Below, piece by piece: positions 21,579 to 28,900 of a DNA stretch of 31,070 nt. The notes beneath the pieces were generated by a model that saw only the letters and a list, made by a program, of their open reading frames with translations, ran no database searches and had not been told where the DNA came from. A program made the translations under genes and the position numbers. The DNA comes from Perkinsus marinus ATCC 50983 (lineage: Eukaryota; Perkinsozoa; Perkinsida; Perkinsidae), in contig NW_003214716.1 of the NCBI RefSeq assembly GCF_000006405.1, forward strand, positions 18,398-49,467, given 5' to 3'. Within the stretch, counting starts at the first letter, position 1. Each line of letters opens with the position of its first letter.

Positions 21579-23752
21579 GAGTAAACCGTAGTAATTTACT
21601 ACCGCGAATTCTACTACAAGAAAATTATCAAAAAACTATTACTACCATTTTCGTTTTCCGTGGAGTTACCGATACCCGTGATAATGGTGTCATAGTCGGC
21701 TCTGAAAAACAATACCCAAATCGATCAACCGTTTCATTATATATAAATAATATTACTTCCACTTTCCATAGCACCAGCATGAGCATAATATTCCACCAGT
21801 GAGTCCAACGCCCCGCCCTTCAGCAGAGGCGACTGGTCGGGGCCGGCCTCCTCCTTGGTGAAGTCCTTATTCTCAATACTGCCACGTGGAGTATCTCAAA
21901 AATAGTACATGATGTGATTTGGGAAAAATACTCATCAATATTAGAAATCATGGAGAGTATGGGAATGCATATTTTCACTATCGTAAACCTGCTGGAGGTG
22001 TCCATCATAAAAATGATAATGAAAGTGTAATACAAAAGTCTGAACACTTTTACTATTTTTCTCTACTTTTTCTAGGTATAAATATTCGAGTCAGCTGTTT
22101 CACAACCCGTTTTACGTAAAACTCGGTGTAAAACGCGATAGTCGCGGTGATATGCAGTAGTCGTGAAATATGTCTTTCACTAGCGTTTTTCATACCACTA
22201 GGGTGAAACTACAATGAAAGGCCTCAAATAGAAAATAAATGAAAAAGTTCCCTGAGGCAGAGTGAATCACTCGATTATAAATCAAAATGGAGTATTTATG
22301 AACCCTCGGATGATCCTCGATAATTTATACTCTATCTCAGCCGAGTAAACAGATTTTCCGGAAAATTCCCAAACAATTTTCTGCAGAAAAAATTATGCAA
22401 CCCGGCCATTATCAATTAATCCTACCATTTCTTCTTGATAACCTCCTCAACTGCCGGCGACTCGACAACTTGTCCTCATCAATTACCTCAGACAGGACAC
22501 TACCTGAGATGCCATCCCAAAGGTCCCCGGTTCCATCCCCACAGACTCTACTCATCACTATTATATTTCATACTCTATTAAACTCAATTACTGTTTCTTT
22601 CAATTAGACTGACCACCGGAAGGTCCCCGGTTCGAACCCCAGCAACGTCATTATTATTACTCCAAGAAGCCCTCCCAGATCCTCTCCCTTGCTCAGCTTG
22701 CTGCAATGACCTCCCACGCACAGCCGATGGATCTTTAACCTGATATACCGTATCAACTACATCAACGCGTCCACCTCCCTCACACCAACGATTAGGAATA
22801 TATCTTCAAATGTAATATATCCAAAAACTACACAGCATTGCCGAATGCCACTATAATCGCAGACTGCCTCAAATACCCGATTCCACCGTATAAGTTAATC
22901 GTGCGCTTTAAACTAGTATACTACTACTACCTCCAATCGGTTTGGTAAGTTCACAGGAGTTTTCCCTTCACCATCATCGCCCGATCCCACGCCAAAAACC
23001 TTCCGCGTGCGCACATCCTTCGTCGCATCTATCTCGGTAGACACATGAGAAGATATCTTCCCTGTAGGATTCATTTCATGCCCGACAAGAGCCTTCCGGA
23101 ATTCCTCAATAATAGATCGATGATGTGCCATCATATCCTCTGCTGTTGCCTTTGCGATGTTCATTTGCATCTTCCTCATTTCACCTGAGATCCAGCCCTA
23201 ATACTAGTCAGATCATAGCCATAAAAACGAGGAGAATCACAACCCTTCCAATGTGGACTACTACTACACTTCAATTAAAACGATGCGTCCTCGTGTGGGG
23301 AAAACATGACGAACTACATGTGTTGATGACAATGAGAAAATTTTTCGTTGGTTTTTGTACAGTCCTTCCTCCTAAGTCGTGCGTAAATCTACATAATGTA
23401 GCCTCGGAAACTTCTACTACGAGAATAAAAGAAAAACTTTGCATTTTTCGCCTATATACAAATAGCACTATCCACCCCAAATAGCTAATATTTATTAATA
23501 ATTACTACCTAGTACATCGTGAAGGGTCAACTCTGAAGCGGCAGTTCCTGACACACCCCATCCCGGAGTAACATTCCTCGAAGCAGCTAGCGGTGATGGC
23601 AAGTCAGCATCGAGGCCATTCCTCGTCCTCCGAGGACTTGCTGTTGTTGTTACGAATGTCGATGGTACCATCAAGGTGCGAACTTTGGCATGTGATTGCT
23701 GCTTTGATGGTGATACACTACTGCAATCTTGGTGGTGGTGACGGATAACCAT
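11578..23752 (-). CDS. Voltage-gated, cyclic-nucleotide-type ion channel with C-terminal ankyrin repeats
   Basis: About 34 exons and 1,600 residues. Main exons: 23752-23509, 23184-22931, 22778-22661, 21894-21757, 21065-20971 (S1, YPDRKFRLVWDF), 20291-20166 (S2/S3, FFTDLVLNFFTG), 20113-20011 (RTWFIVDLISSTPF), 19666-19610 and 19563-19326 (S4 LVRLLRLVRLRQ, S5), 18818-18682 (pore, S6), 18633-18521, 18260-18183 and 18138-18092 (C-linker), 18024-17905, 17861-17790, 17316-17181, 16562-16536 and 16489-16334 (cNMP-binding fold: APGDVMFYQGEPAEG, MYFVRKG, YVGEQ). From 16094 to 11963: 14 exons, mostly ankyrin repeats (RTPLHVAV, GETPLHAVAL, GADVN). Then 11910-11829 and 11780-11578, an acidic tail with 11 straight Asp. 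Layout matches plant AKT-type and protist EAG/CNG-like plasma-membrane channels. Odd points: the filter reads STMYGPV, not TVGYGD; the cNMP fold has an acidic insertion and its expected Arg is missing from my model. Exons between 15527 and 14870 (Ser-rich linker) are less certain. Confidence 0.85.
11781..11828 (+). repeat. 48-nt intron with antisense tRNA T-arm
   Basis: The minus-strand intron starts GTAAAATAACC. Within 20 nt it contains GGGATTCGAGCC, the reverse of a T-arm; plus strand GGCTCGAATCCC. Splicing joins the exons in phase and leads to the acidic C-terminal exon. Confidence 0.75.
11911..11962 (-). repeat. 52-nt intron with sense tRNA T-arm
   Basis: The intron contains GGAGGTTCGATCCCCGG followed by GATATTTTTC and the acceptor CTCAG. 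The T-run serves as polypyrimidine tract. Both neighbouring exons are phase 0. Confidence 0.8.
12304..12364 (+). repeat. 61-nt intron with antisense tRNA T-arm next to the donor
   Basis: The minus-strand intron starts GTAAAAGTGCCG, then GGGAATCGAACCGGGG. The plus-strand copy reads CCCCGGTTCGATTCCCAG. The same CAGCAACG tail follows the copies at 12476-12498 and 22624-22648, so these three share a recent source. Confidence 0.8.
12476..12498 (+). repeat. Antisense tRNA T-arm copy in intron 12429-12563
   Basis: Plus strand ATCCCCGGTTCTATTCCCAG followed by CAACA, nearly identical to the copy in the next intron (12304-12364). The B-box is mutated (TTCTA for TTCGA). Confidence 0.7.
12932..12960 (-). 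repeat. Sense T-arm close to the donor of intron 12668-12969
   Basis: On the gene strand the intron opens GTAATGCTGGAGG and continues CCGGTTCGATCCTTGG. The element sits near the 5' end here, with an AG (AAGTATAG) shortly after, so an original short intron may have been extended. Confidence 0.65.
13151..13168 (+). repeat. Copy C of the GTAATTTYGTGGCGCG element, near an acceptor
   Basis: Plus strand ATTTCGTGGCGCGTGACA, antisense to the channel gene. It lies 12 nt from the 3' splice site of intron 13139-13228. Confidence 0.85.
13851..13870 (-). repeat. Copy D of the GTAATTTYGTGGCGCG element, forming a donor
   Basis: On the gene strand the intron 13657-13870 begins exactly GTAATTTCGTGGCGCGTGAC. 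The junction restores the ankyrin sequence LLEGGAKPN, so the splice site is well supported. Confidence 0.9.
14395..14545 (-). repeat. Intronic repeat family 2, sense copy in intron 14373-14549
   Basis: Shares the words GGTCAACTACGTGTGT, GAGAATATGGAAATT, TGTGTAAACTC and GAGGAACATATATTCC with the other family members. Its ATATATTCC end lies about 25 nt before the acceptor. Confidence 0.75.
14700..14760 (-). repeat. Sense tRNA T-arm before the acceptor of an ankyrin exon
   Basis: Gene strand: TAAGGTCCCTGGTTCGATCC, then AGGGGTGTGTCATCTTCTCTAG and the exon at 14699. The T-stem pairs well (CCCTGG/CCAGGG). Confidence 0.8.
15870..15913 (-). repeat. 44-nt intron made almost entirely of a perfect palindrome
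   Basis: The intron is GTAGG, then a perfect 30-nt palindrome (15878-15907, centred on CACGTG, with arms ATCCAAATCGATCAC), then TGATGTAG. Splicing rebuilds the ankyrin motif HRTPLHVAV in frame across phase 1. Confidence 0.9.
16283..16333 (-). repeat. Sense tRNA-like element at the 5' part of intron 16095-16333
   Basis: The intron begins GTGGGCTGCTAATGG and continues GTGGGTTCGATACC, then GTATTTTTTCAG. CTGCTAA resembles an anticodon loop (GCT). The proximal AG gives a 58-nt intron; the in-frame model uses a distal AG at 16095. Confidence 0.7.
17436..17541 (+). mobile_element. MITE-like inverted-repeat element, copy 1
   Basis: Ends GAAATCCCACCC and AGGTGAAATTC. The interior ATGATATGAAAAACAC, ACGACTACTGCATATCACCG and TTTTCACAGAGTAT is shared with copies at 22094 and 26707. 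Confidence 0.8.
17574..17735 (+). repeat. Intronic repeat family 2, antisense copy
   Basis: Shares TGTACACTTCTACC, GTGTGTTAATTTCC and GACATATATTCCAACAC with other copies. It lies about 35 nt inside the donor of the host intron on the gene strand. Confidence 0.7.
17769..17789 (-). repeat. Copy E of the GTAATTTYGTGGCGCG element, forming a donor
   Basis: Gene-strand intron start GTAATTTTGTGGCGCGCGGT. The exon before it encodes the cNMP-fold strand MYFVRKG. Confidence 0.9.
17862..17904 (-). repeat. 43-nt intron that is essentially a tRNA T-arm plus T-run
   Basis: It reads GTAAAAGGTCCCGGG, TACGAATCCTGG, CAAGGGCATTTTTCAG. Removing it joins GEPAEG to MYFVRKG, a conserved stretch of the cNMP fold, so the intron is real. 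Its last half matches intron 18025-18091 closely. Confidence 0.88.
18025..18091 (-). repeat. 67-nt intron with sense tRNA T-arm and T6 run
   Basis: GCGAAAGGTCCCCGGTTCGA, TCCCTCGCAAGGAGA, TTTTTTCGCAG. The T-stem is nearly canonical and is followed by an acceptor-stem-like stretch and a Pol III-terminator-like T run, which doubles as the polypyrimidine tract. Confidence 0.88.
18652..18670 (+). repeat. Copy F of the GTAATTTYGTGGCGCG element, inside a 48-nt intron
   Basis: TTTTCGTGGCGCGCGGTCA, antisense to the channel gene, occupies the middle of intron 18634-18681. The intron separates S6 from the C-linker in phase. Confidence 0.85.
18968..19112 (+). repeat. Intronic repeat family 2, antisense copy
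   Basis: Shares TACACGTGTCGGTGACAATA, TGAAAATTCCGA, TGTACATTCCTACCC, GTATGTAAACTCAGC and CAACATATATTACTCCAA with the copies at 19845 and 20457. Located in intron 18819-19325. Confidence 0.85.
19845..20010 (+). repeat. Intronic repeat family 2, antisense copy whose end is the donor
   Basis: GAATATGCATATACTAAACT through TATGTAAACTCAGC to ACATATATTCCTCC. On the gene strand the intron 19667-20010 begins GTAGTATTGGAGGAATATAT, so the repeat terminus is at the splice site. Confidence 0.85.
20457..20637 (+). repeat. Intronic repeat family 2, antisense copy
   Basis: GAATATGCAAATGGTCAACT, TGATAATATGGAAATTTCGA and TTATATTCCAAC match the family. Located in intron 20292-20970. Confidence 0.85.
20951..20970 (-). 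repeat. Copy G of the GTAATTTYGTGGCGCG element, forming a donor
   Basis: Gene-strand GTAATTTCGTGGCGCGTGAC, identical over 20 nt to the donor at 13870. Splicing joins S1 (AYQSFL) to VPYLLSFD in phase. Confidence 0.9.
21078..21170 (-). repeat. tRNA-like element with possible extra arm before an acceptor
   Basis: Gene strand: GGTATAGTGGATGG (A-box-like), GCAGC/GTTGC arm around TGCAAT, GCGCAGGTTCGATCCCGG as T-arm, then ATTTTTTCTCTTTTTAG and the S1 exon at 21065. This is the most tRNA-like copy; it resembles a type with a long variable arm, but the acceptor stem is not intact. Confidence 0.75.
21501..21578 (+). repeat. (TAC)n microsatellite, about 26 units
   Basis: Uninterrupted TAC repeat in intron 21066-21756 of the channel gene; reads GTA on the gene strand. 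Confidence 0.97.
22094..22213 (-). mobile_element. MITE-like inverted-repeat element, copy 2
   Basis: Minus strand: GTAGTTTCACCCTAGTGGTA, AAAACGCTAGTG, ACGACTACTGCATATCACCG, ending GGGTTGTGAAAC. Located in intron 21895-22660. Confidence 0.82.
22504..22530 (+). repeat. Antisense T-arm copy in intron 21895-22660
   Basis: Plus strand AAAGGTCCCCGGTTCCATCC, followed by CCACAG. Same family as 22610-22648. Confidence 0.7.
22610..22648 (+). repeat. Antisense tRNA T-arm next to a donor
   Basis: Plus strand GGAAGGTCCCCGGTTCGAAC, then CCCAGCAACG. On the gene strand it starts about 12 nt inside the donor GTAATAATAATG at 22660. Confidence 0.8.
23292..23425 (+). repeat. Intronic repeat family 2 copy
   Basis: ACGAACTACATGTGTTGATG, ACAATGAGAAAATTT, TGTACAGTCCTTCC and CCTCGGAAACTTCT match the family. 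It lies in intron 23185-23508 of the channel gene. Confidence 0.75.
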
Positions 23753-24307
23753 TTTAAAAGCATGGAGAACTGTAGGGTAATAATTCGCGAAGTGAACACA
23801 ACAACATAATATGAGGCTTGAAGCATGTTTTAGCATTAATAATTTCCTCCGGATTTACTTTTCCCAACAAATTCGAGCAAAAACGAACCTTTAGGGAGAC
23901 CCCAACTCAGATGGGCTAATGATAAGACGATTGGCCCGAACAACAATAAGAAGTATGCAAATACTAATTCAGACAGACACACTCGAACAATAGATCGACA
24001 GTATGTCAGTCTCAAGCGAGGAAGGATATCTTACTTATTAACGCTTGGCCTCTATCACTCAACACCAACCTGTAAATGATGTAGAAATGCCCCGTGTGGG
24101 TTTCGATATTGCGACTACCTGCGCCATTTCGTGACTTCAACGAATACTCCAAGAGGTACGCCGCTTAGCTGACGAGAAGAGCAGTCCGAAATAGACGACT
24201 CAAGTTACTACACGATGTCCGATCGAAGCTAAGGCATTACTATGGAACTGGGATCAGTTCATAAAATCAAGGCCACAGGGAGTTATCCTGCTTACATAAC
24301 GCGTTCT

Positions 24308-24495
24308 ATGTAGTGCAGTATGGGAATATATGTTTGGTTTCCTCAACTGAGCTCGTAAGTTCCCTCACTATATTATGAAAAATTCCGGCGATCTTGAGTA
24401 TAAGTATACAAAAATCAAGGATAATTTCCTCAAAGTTTCCATATTGCTAGCAACACATGTAGTTGACCATGTGCATATATTCCCTCACTGATGGA
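24308..24495 (-). repeat. Family 2 repeat copy, intergenic
   Basis: Minus strand: GAATATATGCACATGGTCAA, CTACATGTGTTGC, AATATGGAAACTTTGAGG and GAGGAAACCAAACATATATT match the intronic copies. Confidence 0.8.
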
Positions 24496-25308
24496 GTGAA
24501 CAAAACGCTCCGGACTTCATGTTTGCACGCAGACACACCAGTCGCAGGTTCAAACCTCACATGAGGCATTTCTCCGGGAATTTATCGATAAGGTTTGTAC
24601 CTGGGAAGGGTCGAGATAAAGTCCGGCCGGCCGGAGAGCCGCCTCTAGTTGGAGTCGTTATGCTCATGCTCTACTACTCTCAGTGTGCTAAACGCGTTTG
24701 GTGTCAGCGAGCCCGCTCGACTGAATCTGTCAGTACTGGGACAATGGCACAATTGTTGTTTCATTGCATGAGCTCTAAGAGCTCAGCTCTTATAGTCTCC
24801 CATATTCTATAAGGGTGTTACAAACAGATTACTCTCCTTAGCGAGTCATCCGTAGGAATTATTGGTTCGAGGAAGTGTTCGAGGAGGGAATATATCGGGG
24901 CTTCTTCTTCTCGGGGCATACGGAACTACCTTGCGCCCCAGTGCAACACGTCGATTGGGCAACATGAAGGAAGCCTTCAATATTGAGAACACCAGTTGTA
25001 CTGTGTTCGGCATCTGTCTGGTATATTTAATTTATAATTCGTCTTTTTATTACATCAAGTGTACATGAGTCTTACTTATTACAAAGCACGACCGCTCATC
25101 ATCAATTGTGGACAGAAGGCTCGACTTCGTCGTGGCGTCAATGTCGAGATTTATCACTATTCCCGCTGGGCATGCTCGGGTACACCTATCAAATGGCCCA
25201 CCGTTGGGATTTGACAGATCGTTCGATATCACCAACTGAGCTGTATCAGTCAGACTTGCTAATCTGAGGTCAGCGATTGATGACAGTCACCTATACAACA
25301 ATGCTACC

Positions 25309-25348
25309 ATGATGTTATTATGGTATGATGGTATTATAATAACATCAT
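25309..25348. repeat. Inverted repeat with perfect 13-bp arms
   Basis: ATGATGTTATTAT and ATAATAACATCAT, with further partial pairing inside the 14-nt spacer. Confidence 0.85.
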
Positions 25349-25764
25349 TGCGTCGTTCAGCTGAGCGATGGCTAGAGTGTGGCCATCCATTGCTCACCCT
25401 CCCAACTTCTGCATTATGAAAATTTATATCACCACCATTCGATCAATAAATATTGCGGCTATCCAAATATGAAAAAATGAGATTCGAAAAGCAATCCTTA
25501 CTCGAAAAATACGGTTTCAGTTTAGTTGCATTTGAAATGTTTATATTATGCCAATTCTAATCCATCCTAGATTGGTCCTGGATTGCTATGTTGGAGATTA
25601 TGTCAACAGTTGTAGCGGTTGAAATGTCGATCACCGAATTAATGATGATGGTTTTAGTCTTCTTTCGCCTTAGACCCAACCCTATGCTAGTCAAGCAACG
25701 AATAGGGTCCTTTCAATGCGTCGTAGGTCTACTATCATTACAGTTCAATTAGAGTGCCGCGTCT

Positions 25765-25895
25765 TCTTGTGGGAAAATATGCAAATGACCGATTACACGT
25801 GTTGATAACAATGAGGAAATTCTTTTACACCAAGTCATGTGTTAATTGACATACCGTAACTCTAGAAACTCTTCTGAAACCATCACTAATACCCT
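25765..25895 (+). repeat. Family 2 repeat copy upstream of the ZNF830-like gene
   Basis: AATATGCAAATGACCGATTA, CACGTGTTGATAACAATGAG and TGTTAATTGACATACCG match the family. It ends about 40 nt before the start codon and may lie in the 5' UTR. Confidence 0.7.
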
Positions 25896-25931
25896 CTCAA
25901 ATCACCCCCTTGCATGTAGTGGCTCATTTAC

Positions 25932-28900
25932 ATGTCATCAGCCTCTTCCCAAGCCCACGCCAGAGCTCTAGTCCGGCAAGCAAGAGCAGCTGCTGAATCT
26001 GGTGGAACAGGTGGACCGTCGGCTCCTACTACTATACGGGGAGTTGCGATATGTAGTATTGGAAAGTATATGGGGGGGGGGGGGGAAATCATCTCAAAAA
26101 TACTAATATGAAAGGAAATTTAGTATATATAATTGAATTATACTCCCCATCTACCAATAAAGGATATTACCATAGTCATTCATAACGATTGTGATTTTTG
26201 CGAAATAATTAATTTTTACAGAATTATGAATAACTTGATTTTCATAATTTTACGAATAACGGCTGCTTTTCGAGGTACTCCAATTCCAGGAGTCACTGAT
26301 GCGGTTATTTGCGTCCTTTGCAAGAAACGAGTGAAAACCGGTCGTATGTGGGCGATTCATTCCAAGACACCTCAACACCAGCATCTAGTACAACGATTAC
26401 AACTGGTAATAATTTACCCGTACCGTTTTAACGCACTTTTTTATAAGGCATTGGTATCACAAGAAAGTAAACCTGCTGCTACCGAGACAGAGGACAATGA
26501 ACAACATGCAGATAAAGGTGTTGAGGGAAAGAACGAAGAAAAATCGGGAGTAATAAAATGGGAGAAATAATACCGTAATTTTCCCGAATTCGGAGAGTCG
26601 ATTGCTTTGTAATTGTGTTAGTCCTGAAATTTTCCCAACGATTTTCTCTATATTTTTTACGACAGAAAAAACTCTACACGAAGTGTTTTTTAGAGAATAT
26701 AAATAAGTTTCACCCTTGCTATGAAAAACACTAGTGAGAAATATATTTCACGACTACTGCATATCACCGCGAATATCGGGTTTTTCACAGAGTATTATTA
26801 CGCCACTTATTACGCATAAAACGGGTAGTTGTGAAACTCCAATGTATGTGGACGAGTTGTTCATAAACGTATGAAATTATTTGTGTTTTTATTGATAGTT
26901 ATTGAGTGCTGGGTACGGTGATGATGATGACAATGAAAGCTCGGGGGAATCTGAGGTTGATGATGGGAAGATTCAAAACAGGCCCGAAACGCCACCTGCG
27001 GATGATGTTGTCGTACCTCCGCCACGGAAGGTATTATTGGATCGGATTTAAAAGAATAACTTAAACTGGAAAGTTTGTGGAAACATGTGGGGAAATATCG
27101 TGAAAATAAGCGGAAAATTTTACCGAAAAAATCAGAAAAAAAAGGAAATGATCCAAGTTCTGGTCAAAAATTTTTGACCAGAACTTGGATCAAAACCCAA
27201 AAGCAACTTCTGAGAGCGACGAAATGCAGTGGATACTAAAAATGAATTTTTGGGAAAAAAACTATAAATTTATACTCAGTAAGAAAATCGGGAAAATAGA
27301 TGTTTTTCTGCTCAGGAAACTGAGATGGAAGCTGTCGGCCCTATACCGGCAAATGAGGATCTTCTTGATAGCGACGATATTCGGAATTATGTTACAGCAG
27401 AGCTGGCTGGGTTGGTGGTGTCGGGAACAGTGTAATAATGAGAGAGCGAAATTATTGGCTTATCACATTCTGTTATATCATCAAAGTTTGAGTCATAAAA
27501 TAATGCAAATTTTCAGTTTTGAGATTATGACGGTTACAGATTTATAAACTGCTAGGAAACATTGTCAATCTATTCACCTTATTATCAAGTGGATGACCCT
27601 CGAATTCTCGAAATTGCAGAAAAATGATTTTGCACAACGGTTTCATACACCGTGCTGTGAATCAATAGCGAACCCATAAAGCGGCGATAATATGAGCATT
27701 TCCTCCTAGACGTTTTTACCAGTAAAAATATTTAGGCGTTGATGATAAAATTTTTGGGATTTTTTTGGTTAATGAAATAAAAATATTCCAATAATTATGT
27801 TTGGTATGTTTTTGGAGGTTGTACAACATTAAATATGTGAAAATTTATTTTTCCCAGATATGAATATGAAAATGGTGAGACGGGAGAACCAGCGAAGGGG
27901 AAAAGGAAGAGAAGGCCGATGAAGAAAAAGAAAGGTAAAAACCATATTTTCCTCGAATGATTCACGTTCACTTGATAATTGATTCTTAACGGGAATTTCA
28001 ACACGGTGTTTTCGTGATAATTTTCATATTATAATTCATCTCGGTAATCACCATCTCACGGAGCTCTCATTTGACCTTTCCTGAGTTCCAAGACCGCTCC
28101 TCCCAGAAACGAGTTTTACTTGTGAAATCCAATCCTGGGAGGTCTACCAAACTCCCGGTAGTGTCGTATTGGAAATATATGTTTAATTTCTGGTATAAAA
28201 TTCCTCTCTGAGTAGCTCACTTTATATAATGTATACAGTGGAGTTACAACCGTGATATGATTAACATTAGTGACAAATATATCTCACATTTCACTCCGCG
28301 AAAAATAGGTGAATCTCAATAGTGAAATATTATCCGCAATTATTATAGATTTGGAATTGCCATAGTTGTGCTCGATCAGCTTTGGGTACATCAGCACTCC
28401 CAGAAGGGTTCTTCGATGATGAAGATAAAGCGGCGGAGGTGTTTGGTCGTGGTAATATACGTAACAGGTATGCATGTAGTTGTTGGCAATCATCATCTCA
28501 GAGGCCCCGAGTAAAAGGCGAGATAAGGATATGCAGATTGACATGAAGAAGTAAATTTGGGAATAATTTCGTGGCGCGCGGTCATGAATACTCACTCTTC
28601 ATTAACTTTCATAGGGAAATTCTCGCGATGTTCGTCTTAGATTTTACGTAATTTTTCTTAAGGAATCTATAAGGGGATATGGTTATCAATATTTCAAGTT
28701 GAAAATCCCCGTCGTTATCGGTTCGAACGCGAGCAGTTGATGTGAAATTCTCACAAGAAAGCATGAGATTGTTATCATTGAATATGTAATGTTTGATAAT
28801 TCTCTCAGATTGGAACTCCAACTTGATGCTGGCGATAGACGGCAATTGGTAGAAGGTAACACACGAATTGAGGAGGATTCAGATATCATCACAGACGAGT

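Larger units (their letters stand above)
23753..25931. promoter_or_regulatory. Divergent intergenic region between channel and ZNF830-like genes
   Basis: About 2.2 kb separate the start codons of two genes reading away from each other, so both promoters probably lie here. I see no core promoter motif I would trust. It contains two family-2 repeat copies (24308-24495 minus, 25765-25895 plus) and a large imperfect palindrome (25309-25348). Short ORFs at 24519-24812 and 24862-25068 have no recognisable domain. Confidence 0.5.
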
